A stretch of 64,000 nucleotides of DNA from Artemia franciscana (taxonomy: Eukaryota; Arthropoda; Branchiopoda; Anostraca; Artemiidae): assembly GCF_032884065.1 (NCBI RefSeq), contig NC_088867.1, positions 43,600,241 through 43,664,240 on the forward strand. The letters run 5' to 3'. The first letter of the stretch is position 1. Each line of letters opens with the position of its first letter. The position numbers and the translations under genes were made by a program. The notes under the pieces were generated by a model that saw only the letters and a list, made by a program, of their open reading frames with translations, was not told where the DNA came from and did no database searches. Positions 38,531 to 51,644 of this stretch are shown piece by piece.

Positions 38531-41500
38531 TAGTTGACAAGAATTTTATTTGCCGACAAAACAAAAGATTGTTCTTCGTAAGTATGGCCTGTGATATAGG
38601 GTGATGATTCTCTCTTAGGGTACGAGAGAATCTCTTCGAGAGATCAGGGAGCTCCCAAAGTGGCTAAATCGCTCAAATGATAATCCGTTTGAGCTGTTTT
38701 TTAGTGTTTTCCTAGCAAGTATGCTAGAACCGTTCTAGGGATTGCCCTTTCCTGAACTTTAAATAGAAAAAAACAAAATTCATACTTTTTGGAGATTTTG
38801 ACCTGACAAAAGTTTAATCAAAGCTAAATATATCTATCGTCAAACCAGAACATGACAAGTTAAATGGCTTTTCAATAATTTCCAGAAAAGTGTGTGTCAG
38901 CTTTTAGTCTTCTGTCATTTATTCAGGTCACTTCTCCAAGCTCTGAAAGTTATGACAAGACCACCCAAAGCATGGACGAAACAGGGTGATCCTTTAAGGC
39001 AAAATATTTCCTTCATTACATATACTCCGCTTTTCCCAGAATTTTTTCTAACTGTAAGAAAAAAATGGGATTAATTGTCTTTTTAAGCAAAAGTTTCGAT
39101 TTTTACCAAAATGATTTAAATTTTGCACTTCAAAAGTTTAACAAAACTTTTTAATAAATGTTCATTTAGTTTTCAGAATTTATTTTAAGGAAAATTTGCC
39201 CTCAGCAGTTAGTTTCTAAGCTCTGTTGTCTTAGTTATATATAAGTTAAATATGAGTGTAGCTGCCTCACGGGGGAAATAAGATCGCTTAACTTTAAAGA
39301 ATTAAAGTACTTGTTGATTTTTTGAAACCTTTCCTTGAATAAATTACCTATGTGTATAGAGTATGGTACTAAATTCTATACATTGGAGGCTAGCTACCAT
39401 CCACTCGAGAACATTGGTTAGACAAAATACACCTCGTCGTTCTTGTTATACCTTGTAAATCAACTAAAAAATCTTTCCAGCAAAAAGGGAGACTTGGACC
39501 ACTGAATCATATTATGACCATTACCCTTATGCGGGGCCGTATCTGAAACCTTTCTCAAGGGGAGAGGTTACTACAACGAAGAAAAGGGTGTTTACTCCTG
39601 TTAAAATTTGTTTAAAGGTTTGAAATGAGGATTTTTTTAGTCTGAATTCTTATGGTTAATTTTTGAGGCCTAGAGACATTTCGGGGAGGCTGAATCAGCT
39701 ATTCCCTCCTTCCTAGACACAACGTTTCCCCTAGGTCAAAATACTGTAAAACCTATTTTCTGGGTCTGATGCTTGTTTAGTTTCTGTTTTTTAATGTTTG
39801 ATCCACCTTGAGAAGGTCTTAACTTTCTTTTTGTACGTTTATTCATCCTTTTTTTTGCTGCAAAACTACAAAAACTTAAATATAGATATTTGAAATCTCT
39901 GAATTTCAGTTCTTATTTAAGGTACGTGTGAGCAGCCCTGCTTAAGGCCTTTACATCTGAAACCAGGAGAGCCAGCAAAGCCAGTCTGCACTTTTTGTAT
40001 ATCCAGCTTAAAAAGATTGGTAAGTACAGTATCTTCTATTCCGTAGTCACCAAACTGATTGGTGTACCGACTTCCTAAATATTAAGTTATGTAGTAGCAC
40101 TGCGCTAGGCTCCACTGCAAACACACTGGGAACCCTGTCTGGTGAATCTAAGCTACTTACGTGCCTAAAATATATTTGACGGCTGGGAATGATTTAAAGC
40201 TACCCGTATGCATTTGGCATTGACAAAGTATTGGTTCTGGATAGAATTAAATACCCCGTTAGGAGGTGTAATAGATAAGGATCAGGAATGTGGCGGATTC
40301 AGCCGAACGGTGGTACCCTGGGCGCCTCAATATTTTTTCTGGTGCCATCATTCCTTTTTTTTTTTCTGTTTTTACTCTTTTCTTAGAGTAAATTTGTCAC
40401 TTTGGTCAACTATTAACACCTTTGTCTTATTGCCCCCTACCTCCTTGAGATTTTGTTCATTGGCACACTTGTCACATTGGGCCTCTCCTAATATCTTAAT
40501 GCCAAGAATCGTAACATATATACTGCCTGGCTTTCACTACACTGTAAAATTATTCGGACATCTTTTTTATGCGCTCCTAGCATTATTTATAATGATACAT
40601 TCAAAAATTGACCTAAACAATCAACATTAAAGGATATCAAATTGTGTCCTTGATTTGGTTGGAAATAGATCTTTAACACATCAAAAAACTAAAGCAGCAA
40701 GAAGGAAGGTCTTTCTGGGGGAGGAGGAAGGGCCAAACTATTTTTTCCTGATTTGCAAAACCATACAATTAAGCGCTTTTGGATTGCATAAATAAGAGAC
40801 ATTTTGTATTGTGACTCTCTAATCCTAAATAAGGTGGATATTTTTGAAATAGAATCCTGGCTAGAATTAAGTCCCAAAAATAAATTCATGTCTGCCGGGA
40901 ACAATTTGAGGGAGGGAATCCTGTGTATATTCTCTTGCTAGTCTCATTTACTAGTTTCATTTCGATTCGATTTATTTATTTAGCAATCATTTAGTAAGAT
41001 TTTCCTACTCTTTCCTAAACTCATGAAAACTTCTTTTGTTTCTTGTTAGTGTTGCTATGTTAGTGTTAGACCTGTTGCTATACCGTTTGGGTAACTTCCC
41101 AGTCCACTTGTTAGTGTAGACCTGTTGCTATGCCGTTTGGGTAACTTCCCAGTCCACGCACTGTGATGTGTCCCGTTTCTGACCGAATTTTTCTATGGCT
41201 AAGGCTTATGTTATTTATACTGTGGCTAAAGTTCTGGTTACGTTACAGTAAAAATTTACAGTATGGCGAAGGTTCATGTTCTTTGTGAAACATTTGTTAA
41301 GAACCTACAGCTGTAACTTTATGCTGTTGCATTCAGTAGTTTGTGACCTAGCCATAAACCAAGTGCAATTTTGATTCCGGTTAGTTTTTTTTTTTGTATG
41401 TTGTCAGCGTATTTTTCGATCCGGGCAAGATACCCAGCATATTTCAAAAAAAAAAATAATTCAGTGGAAGGATAAAGCCAAATTTTACCTATTGAATGCC

Positions 41501-42037
41501 TTCCAAACTGTCCCCATAAGTTGAATAAGTAGAAAAAGAATCTCTTAAACTCATGAAAACAGCTTTTGTTTCTTGTTAGTTGGCGGGAGTTTTTTTGTGT
41601 GTGTCTATTTCTTTTTTCCCATTTTTAAGAAAACTTATGCTATCAATTGTGGTTTAAAATACTTTTACATATAAATGATAAATATATTGCCCACTTTACG
41701 TAACAACTTATACCTGAAATGTAAGTTTATAAACACATGTTTTTTTTTGTTTTTTTTTTAGCAACCAAAAGGTCAGTTAATTTGCATGGAGATACATTTT
41801 AAATCACATAAAGTTCTTTTACATTTAATTTGAAACTTGAGAATGTCTAAGATCAGTGCCAAATATGTTACAATTGCTATACAAACTGTAAAATGACAGT
41901 AATAACGATCTGAAATGGGCTGGCAAAACATCTCTGAGACAAGTGTGTCGCCAGTTTGTGACCCATCTCACTAGGGTAGTATAGAGTAACAAGGAATTTG
42001 GCTGCCCTGCACAATATTTATGCAGCCCTTGATAATG
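38531..42037. other. No recognised gene
   Basis: AT-rich single-copy-looking DNA. A 51-52-bp tandem duplication (AGACCTGTTGCTATACCGTT...CAGTCCAC) lies at about 41055-41158. AAACTCATGAAAAC...TCTTTTGTTTCTTGTTAGT occurs at about 41020 and 41548. A splice-like segment at 38926-38986 was considered and rejected. Confidence 0.5.
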
Positions 42038-43247
<1,210 letters not shown>

Positions 43248-43689
43248 GAGTGTAGCTCCAGCATTTTTTTTTCGGTGGAAGTCGAGTCCATGTCCGGAGA
43301 CTATACAATATTTTCTTATGCAAATTATCGAGGGGTATTGCCTCCCTCTCCCTCTTCGCCAAACGATGCCACTGTACATATATACTCTATTGAAACAGGC
43401 AATAATCGTGTATTTATGTATGTAATTTTTTTTTTCAAAAATGGCTCCATTTTTTTATTTGCAAAATTGACATCCTGGGATTTTCCGGTCCGAAAAAAAC
43501 CTTCTAGATCCGTCACATATTTGAAAAAATGAAAAATGACGCTTTGGTTAGAAAACATGGGACAGCGATCATCGGAACGAGTAAAAAACTAGACCTACGT
43601 TGCCCGGGCAACGTGAAGTGTTGAGGCAACCTTTGTCCGGCTTCGCCGGTTTGCGAAAGCAACACTTTGGTTTTGTTTCTTTGCTATCG

Positions 43690-44250
43690 ATCAGTAATCA
43701 CATGATCAAAGGCTATCCCTCAGCGTTGAAAAAACAACAATAAAATAGTATCGAAAGAGGGAACTAAATTGACTTTGCAGCCAGTTGAACTTTATCCTTT
43801 TTAATCGTAGACATCGTGACGGATGAAAACTCGGAACAATATCTTACATAATCTAATTGGTATTATAAAGCTATCCCTAACTTTTCAGGATCAAAATACC
43901 ATAGATGACATTCTATTAATTATTTATAAAACTATCTCATTATTTTACATTCTCGAATGTAACATTTACATTTACATTTACATTATCGAAGTTTTTAAAC
44001 GGTTTGTTCAAACAAAGAACACAATCAGTTTTCACATGACTAAAGGCTATTCATCAGCGTTGAAAAAACAACAACTACAAAATAATATCGAAAGAAGGAA
44101 CTAAATCGACTTTGCAGCCAGTTAAACTTTATCCTTTTCAATCGTAGACATCGTGACGGATGAAAACTTGGAACAATATCTTATATAATCTAGTTGGTAT
44201 TATAAAGCTATCCGTAACTTTTCAGGATTAAAATACCATAGGCGACACTA
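43690..44250. repeat. Two-copy tandem repeat inside the Helentron-like element
   Basis: About 43697-43915 (ACATGATCAAAGGCTATCCC, CAGCGTTGAAAAAACAACAA, GCAGCCAGTTGAACTTTATC, ACATCGTGACGGATGAAAAC) recurs at about 44034-44250 with about 10% change, a period near 337 bp. The intervening segment has ATTTACATTTACATT. Confidence 0.85.
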
Positions 44251-44359
44251 ATTATTGCGAAAACTACCCCATTGTTTTGCGTTATCGTTTTTACCCGCTG
44301 CGTAAAGACTTCATTCTATCAGATTTAAAGAGATAGACTACAATGTGCACCAATTTGCA

Positions 44360-44960
44360 CAAATTTCTAGCCCAAAGTGAACAGATTCTTACTTCCAAGT
44401 CCCTCTCCCGTAATAGACATCAAGTTCACCGGAAACAAATAAATGGGTACACCAATTAGCAAAAGTTGCATACCCCTCATCGCTGAAGATGATTGTAGCC
44501 CAACAGAAGATTATTATTTACAAGTCCCCTACATGTCTTACCACTGGAACCAAATTGGATTAACCATCAAATACACCGGAAACAAATAATAGGTACACCA
44601 ACTAGCAAAAGTGGCAAACCCCTCATTGCCGAAGATGATTATGAGCTAACAGCCGTTTCTCGCCCAAAGTGAACCGATTCTTACTTATAAGTCCCTCTCC
44701 CATGATAGGCATCAAGTTCACCGGAAACAAAATAAATGGGTACACCAACTAGCATAGTTGCAAACCCCTCATCGCTAAGGTTGATTGTAGCCTACCAGCA
44801 GATTATTACTTACAAGTCCCCTACATGTCTTACCACTGGAACCAAATTGGATTTACCATCAAATACACTGGAAACAAATAATAGATACACCAACTAGCAA
44901 AAGTTGCTAACCACTCATTGCCTAAGGTGATTATTACCTAACAGCCAACTGTTGCTTACA
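44360..44960. repeat. ~150-160-bp tandem repeats inside the Helentron-like element
   Basis: Four to five degenerate units share TTACAAGTCCC(C/T), TCACCGGAAACAAATAA, GGTACACCAACTAGC, AAACCCCTCATTGC and GATGATTAT. Alternate units are more alike than neighbours, giving a higher-order period near 310 bp. Confidence 0.85.
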
Positions 44961-45887
44961 AGTCCTTTATATGTCTCACAATTTGTATCGCCCTAGATTT
45001 CTTTTCAGTGTGTACCTTACTACTGAAGTTGTCAACCCCTTGAAACTTTAACTGGTATACCTCATGAAGGAATTTTTGTACCACAAAATGGATGTCATAT
45101 ACTTTGATCAGCTCATCAAGAGCTATCGATTGCCATCGAAAAAAAATTCTATCTGTCTTAGTTCAAAAGTTGATTTTTTTTGCCGTAGGCCAACTTTCTA
45201 ACGTCACCACTTAGAAAGGAGCAAAGGATAAGTTCCAATTTCTTTAGCAATGAGAGGACTTTTAAAGTTTATTAGGCACATCTGATACCATTTCTCTACT
45301 GCAATCCCAAGTCCGAAAAACCGAATGATAAACTCAGCTGAAATCACGAACGGAAATGGATAGAAACAATAGATGGCAGCACTTGCGGACCCGTGGGAAA
45401 ACGCCGCATTTTTGCTTCTGTAAGTTTTTCTATTTATCACTTAAGAAAGATATATTGGCTGTGGGGCCGAGTAACTGCCGTATATATTTAACACTTATTT
45501 TAGTCCATCTTCAATTTGAAAGTGGTGCCTGCCTGCTTGCCTGCTAGAACGGAGCTTTTCACTCGAAAGCAGAAACATGCTTTGATGAGACGAAAGTTTG
45601 GCTGCACAACTTCACATACTCCTCTCTGATATAGGCTATATAACTCCACTTCACTTTGCACACCATAGGCTCTGGCTCGTGGACAAGCAAAACTATCCTT
45701 TTTGGCCCCAGGCAAGAGCTCTGCGGAGCTTCCAAAATGTAATGTCATATTCATCAATCCGACCTGAGGTCCACACTTCCGTAAAAACCGCAAAGGATCG
45801 ACCCTTAATAGTTTCCAGGAATAAGCTGAGATCGGACACAACGGAAAAAAAAAACAGGACAAAACCAAAGTGTTGCTCTCGCAACAC

Positions 45888-46835
45888 AATGAAAGTGTAG
45901 AATAAGGAATTTTACGATTAGAAGACATGTGACAACAAGAGTCAGAACGCATTAAAAATGAAAGTGAAGAATATAAAATTATGCAAATAAAACATACGAC
46001 AGCGAGTATCAGAACGAATCAAAATGAAAATGAAAAAGAAATAAATACTGAGTTAGAAGAACAACGTTGATGTACTTTATAGACCCCGATAAAGCTGCTG
46101 AAAAACTCCTTTAAGTCTATATCCTTTATTCTATATCCTTTAAATTATGGGATGCCTCGTAACGTAATGGATCTCTTGGAAGAAATATTGCGAGAAACAA
46201 ACAACTATCCCAAAGGTTACAAGAAAATAAGAGATATGGAAGATGATGAAAATCAACATGCTGCTTCACTGGAACAACAGCCTCCAAACGGGCAGCTCAT
46301 TTTCTCCGAGCCAGGTTGTGTTGATTATAGACGGTTCTATCTCCTGCATGTAATGAAGTATGCACCGTACTTACTTTTAATGCTGCTCATAGTTTCCCGT
46401 CAAATGAGATGGTTGTAAGACAATGTTACTAAAATGAAGCACCGATGTTACCTAAGTATGGGTTACAAAATATGGATCAGTTGTCGCGGTCCCTTGCAAA
46501 TTCAAGCTTGTCATTTCAAGGGAGAATTCTAATTGCTAAAAGTGATTTCCGACAGTGTTTACTAGTTCAACTCTGAAGCAATCGCATTGAAACATTTGAA
46601 TTGTCAATAAAAAAAGTCATCTTTGGAAGTATTTCAAATATTTTTCCTTAGAAAAAAAATATGCGGGACGATACCGAGCCGGAAGCATTTGTAAAGTATG
46701 TCCTGGGCCTGAGAAACGGATATCTTCCCAAAAGTGACTTCAGTGAAATTGAATTACCGAAAGATATAATTTCCAGTGCTATTTCAATTGAGGAAGTATT
46801 TAGAGACTGTTTGCCAGACCAAAATTTCGATTAAT
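45888..46835 (+). pseudogene. Older Helitron Rep/Hel remnant, interrupted and internally deleted
   Basis: Upstream, 43551-43588 (RKHGTAIIGTS-like text) and 45888-46060 hold the SER-IKNESEEYK-type charged front repeats. Next, DVLYRPR/FIDPDKAAEKLL-like text and an open stretch from ATG 46152, MPRNVMDLLEEILRETNNYP, KGYKKIRDMEDDEN, fit the region before the Rep domain of Helitron replicases. At 46661-46832, MRDDTEPEAFVKYVLGLRNG, YLPKSDFSEIELPKDI and SIEEVFRDCLPD match the helicase segment that follows the TTNMR motif (compare 13170-13340). The Rep nuclease and helicase motifs I-III are deleted. It differs strongly from the 12.7-kb helicase, so it is a second Helitron lineage. Confidence 0.65.
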
Positions 46836-47081
46836 GAAAGATCGTGTTGTATATATTGTTTTGTCTTCTTTAAAACTGCCATATAGACATTTTTGGCCCA
46901 GGAAAGATCTAAATAGGTGACAAATTTAAGAAAGAATTCCCATTATGCCCAGGATGGTTGTATCTAACCTATTGTGACGCCACGACATCAAGAAGAATTT
47001 CACATCGTCCATGGTTAGAAGACAAGCGACAATGAGAATCAATTTATTAAAGCCTGCCGCGTAGCCATTCTGGTCTATAGG

Positions 47082-47084
<3 letters not shown>

Positions 47085-47154
<70 letters not shown>
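47085..47154. repeat. (AT)n microsatellite
   Basis: About 70 bp of (TA)n after GGTCTATAGGTAT. Confidence 0.95.
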
Positions 47155-47157
<3 letters not shown>

Positions 47158-47382
47158 AAAATATATAGAAGAAAAAATTGCGAAAAGATATAGAAAAAGA
47201 CATAGAAAATCTAAGAATTTTTAGAAAAACGAAAAAGGCAGTTGAAAAGGGCCAGAGAGAGGGATTTTTTTTAATAATTCTTTATTTACAATAAATGAGA
47301 ACATTTGATCAAAGTACTAAAGATTTTACTCAAAGAAAAAAACCTAAAAAAATTAAATATCACGGTGTAAAGTAAACAACTT

Positions 47383-47457
47383 CCTTGCGACAGCCGGAAT
47401 TGAACCTCAGACCTGTTGCTTTCCAGGCAAGGTTGAATCCACTGTGCTGCTACAAGG
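47383..47457 (-). ncRNA. tRNA-derived SINE head (tRNA-Ser-like)
   Basis: Read on the minus strand: CCTTG...CAAGG pair as an acceptor-like stem, and the A-box-like TAGCAGCACAGTGGA is followed by a TTGC-CTGGAAA-GCAA anticodon arm whose loop would place GGA (Ser). The B-box is GGTTCAATTCC. The T-stem is poorly paired and there is no long variable arm, so a working tRNA is unlikely. A degraded tRNA-derived SINE or tRNA pseudogene fits better. The A/T-rich text following on the minus strand (to about 47270) may be its body and tail. Confidence 0.55.
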
Positions 47458-49945
47458 TATTTTATATGAATATTCAAAGTATAGTTCATGAGAGATAAGT
47501 GGCTCGTCTGTGATAGAAAATGACATCATAGCCTAGAAAAGTAACTGTCACTGCAAAGATGATGTTATACAATCATCGGGTCCATCTTTCTCAACGCCTG
47601 TTAGGAACGTTATCAGTGAATGTTCCCTCTAAAACGCCGAATCACCCAAATTCCAAACAATTATTTGTCTACGTTTATTTTTTCCCATGTTTTCAGCTAG
47701 ATCTTGACGGTAATTTTACAAAATTTTCCTTTCTTCTTTGTTTATAAGAAAAAACGTGATCGTGGTATGTACTTTGTGGTGCTAAACACAATATATTCTA
47801 TCCAGGGTAGTCATTCGATCATTCAAGACTTTTCTTAAATGACCTCTGAGTAATAAATTTTTGAAGGAGGTACAACATATATACATTGTTCAATTGGGAA
47901 TAAGGAGGAAAATTTGACCCCAGAGCTCAGCTTTGGGCCTTTCTGTTCTAGATGCTCAAAATCATAAAGAATTATGAATATTTCTATAGAAATAGTATTG
48001 GAAGTTGGAACGGCCACATACTGGTATTTATTCTAACATACTGTTGCTAAATACCAAACCCGAACTGATGATTAATTGTATCAGAAATGCACAAACACAA
48101 AGAATGGATAGCAGGATTCTGAATTCCACGGCTCTGCAATGTTTTTTCTCAGTATCTTTACACAACCCTGACTTCAGTAAAGTATGATACGTCTACCTCT
48201 CTACAGAAATGTATCTATAAAACCTCTGTTTTTAATGGATCATTTATATATTTTGTGGCCCTGGATGCCATATACACTGGAGCCGTATACACGTATCAAG
48301 GTATTGCAGTAAAAACCTGTTTAGGTCTTTTGAGTGTTATCATTGGTGATTATTAGGGGATGTTTAACGAATCGTGAAATGGTTCAAAATATTTTTTTGT
48401 TTAGAAGAAATTATTTATGAGCGGTTGAATGATTTTGACGTATAGGAATATGATTCACCCTAATAGTCTCCAAATTACCTTTTAGTATCTATTTAATCGC
48501 CTTAATTAAACTGTCACCTGTTAGTCTAAATAGGCAGTGGTAGGTAGCTCCAATATGTTTTCTACATAGCTTCCCACTGTGGATAATACCACCCTCCAGA
48601 AAACGTTTAAGAGTCTTAATGGGGCAGTAAGAATTTGAATAAGTGTCAACGTATTCTAAATTCTTAAGAACCTTAACACTTCGGTCATTTATTTTATTGG
48701 CTGAGAAGTTTTGGGTTTCAAAGACAGTATATGGAAAAAAAAAAATTCTAGATGGAAGTGGCAAGCCTAAAAGATTGAAAGCCTACGTGAAAAGGTATTT
48801 TCCTAATAAAAAGATCGACATGCCTGATTTTTTGAAAAGATCTCTTTATAATATTAGGCAATTGATATTAGTTCCAGAATTTTAGATATATATATACATA
48901 TATTTTTTAGCGTTCGAGCAAGCTTGAAGAAATGCCACCCCGCTACACAGAGCCAAGCACAGCAACAAGTTTTCAGACAATCCTTTCTTCATCTTCTTCC
49001 CCAAGCTTTATTGATTCAGTCACTGATTTCTCCTTTACACATTTGTCGAATAACAATTACCCCATTAATTTTTCTAATGTATATTTTAAATAATTTCTTT
49101 AATATTATTTTGGGAGTTACTTTTCTGACAGAGTGCCTAGTTTAAATAGAGAATTATTGTCAAAAGTATTTCTATAGTTTTTGATTGTTATGTTTTACGA
49201 GAATAAAATGAGCGATTAATTATTTTCTCTATTTTTTTTTTCTCCAAGGATGAATAGCAGGCAGACGATTTCAGCCAAAAGACAATCTTATAAATATAAT
49301 TAGCATTTTAGTTTTTCATGGTCTTTGTAACATAGTAGGATATAAAAAGTAATGTGCTTAAAATATCTGAACCTGCCTTACGCCTCCCTACCCTTTTTTA
49401 TAGAACAAAATTTGTAAAGCAACTGGTTCGATAATGTTCTTTAAATATTTTTTTGTTTTGTGAGAATATGCAAATAGTGACATATCACTTTCTAGAAACA
49501 TTGGCAGGAGGATGATTAACAAACTACGAAAACATTTTTATTGATGTTTAGTAAATTATATATATATTATTTCATCTTTTTATGAAAAGGAGAATAATTC
49601 CCCTTATGCATCGGCTGCTTGATTGTTGTATTAGTGGCAACCAAAATCTGGTGAAGATGACAATCAATCTTCAGACCCCAGAATCAGAGAGCATTCAAAG
49701 AACAACATCTAAAGTCTCGCCAGTAGAACCAAGTTACCCCAAAAAATTATTACGCTAAGCAACAGAAGACAATCACCTCTCATCAACCTTTTGCTTAAAC
49801 CTTGTTTTGACCATCTCTCGCAAAATCACTGAAAAGGTTGGATTATCGTATTATCTCAGTCTGTTTTGGGGGTGAGGATCCATCTTTCCTTGAGTACTAT
49901 TGAGCAATGCTTATGTTTAATGTGTCATCTCTTATAAAATTAAAT
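47458..49945. other. Mostly unrecognised AT-rich DNA
   Basis: No confident gene. One protein-like plus-strand stretch is listed separately at 48728-48885. On the opposite strand 48492-48700 is also open and protein-like (SVKVLKNLEYVDTYSNSYCP, IKTLKRFLEGGIIHSGKL), but I recognise neither. Confidence 0.4.
48728..48885 (+). CDS. Unrecognised lysine-rich reading frame, possible last exon
   Basis: After CAAAGACAG the frame reads YMEKKKILDGSGKPKRLKAY, VKRYFPNKKIDMPDFLKRSL, YNIRQLILVPEF, then stop. Composition is protein-like. The pattern PxxLK...R.......LP/D.LK..L faintly recalls a SOCS box, but too few positions fit to name it. The frame is open upstream to 48643. It could be a real terminal exon, a captured fragment or chance. 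Confidence 0.25.
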
Positions 49946-49949
49946 AAAA

Positions 49950-51644
49950 GAAACACGTTTTTTGAAATGAAAGTAAGGAGCGACATTAAAACTTAAAACG
50001 AACAGAAATTACTCCGTATATGAAAGGGGCTTTTCCTCCTCGACACCCCGCTCCTTGCGCTAAAGTCTTATTCTTTCTTGCAACTCTACTTTTTAAAACA
50101 ATAAAAAACTATAGCGTAAAGAGCGGGGCGTCGAGGAGGAAAAGCCCCTTTCATACACGGAGTAATTTCTGTTCGTTTTAAGTTTTAATGTCGCTCCTTA
50201 CTTTTTTTTCAAAAAACTTGTTTTTTTTTATTTAATTTCTGAAAGTTTTTGAATTAATGCATGTCTGATTTTGGCTCTCCGTACATAAATTATTAAAATA
50301 AAATTTGCATATTATTTCTTTTTTTGGCTAAATGGCTTTCTCTTAGTTTTGATCAGACGATTTTGAGAAATAAGGGGTGGGGAAGGAGGCCTAGTTGCCC
50401 TCCAATTTTTCGGTTACTTAAAAAGGCAACTAGAACTTTTAATTTTTAACGAACGTTTTTATTAGTAAAAAATGTACGTAACTTAAGAATTAACTTACGT
50501 AGCGAACTTCTATATTCGTATATTTATTATGTATATGAGGTGGTTTGTTCCCTCGTTAATAACTCGCTCTTTAAACTAAAGCTTAAATTTTGTCCCAATT
50601 CTTTAAGAATGACCTCTGAATTCCAAAGGCCGTAGAATAAATAGTTGAAATTAATAAAAATGCTTTAGCGTAAAGAGCGAGGTATTTTGAAGGAGAAGAA
50701 CTCCTTGCGTAATAATCTCTGTTCGTTTTAGTTTTAATGCTTCTCCTTACTTTCAATTGAAAAAACTTTTTCATGTTTATATTTTCATTGTCTTTTTTTT
50801 AATAGTAATGCTAGAAAATCCTGCGCCCTTTTCATTGAATTTCTCTTCCCCCGTGAAATATTCCTCCAAGGGAAGATCCTCCCATATAGCCCCCTCCCCT
50901 GAACCCCACACCCAAACCAAAAAAATCCCCCTGAAAACGTCGGTGCTCTTCCCAGTAACCATTACTGTATGTAAGCATTGGTCAAAGTTTGTAACTTGCA
51001 GTCCCTCCCCCAGGGACTGTGGGGGGGGGGGGGGTATGTCATTCCCAAAGACATAGTTATTATGGTTTTCGACTATGCGGAACAAAATGGCTATCTCAAA
51101 ATTTTGATCCGTTGACTTTGGGAAAAAAGAGTGTGGGAGGGGGCCTAGGTGCCCTCCAATTTTTTTGATCACTTAAAAAGGGCGCTAGAACTTTTCATTT
51201 CCGTTAGAATGAGCCCTCTTGTAACACTTTAGGACCACTTGGTCGATATGATGACCCCTGGGAAAAAAAAACAAACAAACAAACAAATAAACACGCACCC
51301 GTGATTTGTCTTCTGGCAAAAAATACGAAATTCCATATTTTTGTAGATTGGACCTTGAAATTTTTTCTATAGGGTTCTCTGATACGCTGAATGCGATGGT
51401 GTGATTTTCGTTAAGATCCTATGACTTTTAGGGGATGTTCCCCCTATTTTCCAAAATAAGGCAAATTTTCTCAGGCTCGTAACTTTTGATGACAAAGACT
51501 AAATTTGATGAAAATTATATATTTAAAATCAGCATAAAAATCCGATTCCTTTGATACATCTTTTAGCATCGAAATTCCGTTTCTTAGAGTTTCGTTTACT
51601 ATTGAGCCGAGTCGCTCCTTACTACAGTTCGTTACCACGAACTG
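49950..51644 (-). repeat. Modular foldback repeat, copy C (most complete)
   Basis: Read on the minus strand it starts with CAGTTCGTGGTAACGAACTG (51625-51644), then TAGTAAGGAGCGAC, the region shared with 3110-3830 (AACTTTTGATG..., GCTCGTAACT on plus), and two foldback modules. The last module at about 49974-50207 is nearly perfect: GTAAGGAGCGACATTAAAAC...GGGGCTTTTCCTCCTCGACA...GCTAAAG, a ~55-nt loop, then the reverse complement through GTCGCTCCTTAC, arms of about 95 bp. It contains a G-run at about 51010. No ORF of transposase type is seen. Confidence 0.85.

Larger units (their letters stand above)
43589..45887 (-). mobile_element. Helentron/HINE-like element (2.3 kb)
   Basis: Left end CTAGACCT followed by the perfect palindrome ACGTTGCCCGGGCAACGT (43597-43614) and hairpin CCGGC-TTC-GCCGG (43637-43649). 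Read on the minus strand this is hairpin, GTAGGT, CTAG, then T, a Helitron-type 3' end. Subterminal inverted repeats at 43651-43676 and 45859-45884 are 26 bp long with 25 matches, sharing GCAACACTTTGGTTTTGT. The right end closes with CTCTCGCAACAC. The interior holds tandem repeats (separate entries) and no transposase. The flanks read across as one older Helitron gene remnant, AGTAAAAA|ATGAAAGTG, giving an inferred empty site. Subterminal inverted repeats, internal tandem repeats and a hairpin end match the HINE/Helentron architecture. The exact right boundary is uncertain by a few bases. Confidence 0.7.

Noticed and set aside
38926-38986. Exon-like segment after TCATTTATTCAG reading VTSPSSESYDKTTQSMDETG
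   Set aside because: Only about 20 codons, a weak 5' splice site (GG|GTGATC), and no resemblance to the expected next part of VPS18.
40208-40630. A 140-codon plus-strand frame
   Set aside because: Phe/Trp-rich with a poly-F run, no splice or start context, no family recognised.
45500-45952. A 150-codon minus-strand frame in the Helentron-like element
   Set aside because: Cysteine- and leucine-rich text with no motif. It overlaps the subterminal inverted repeat and crosses the element boundary.
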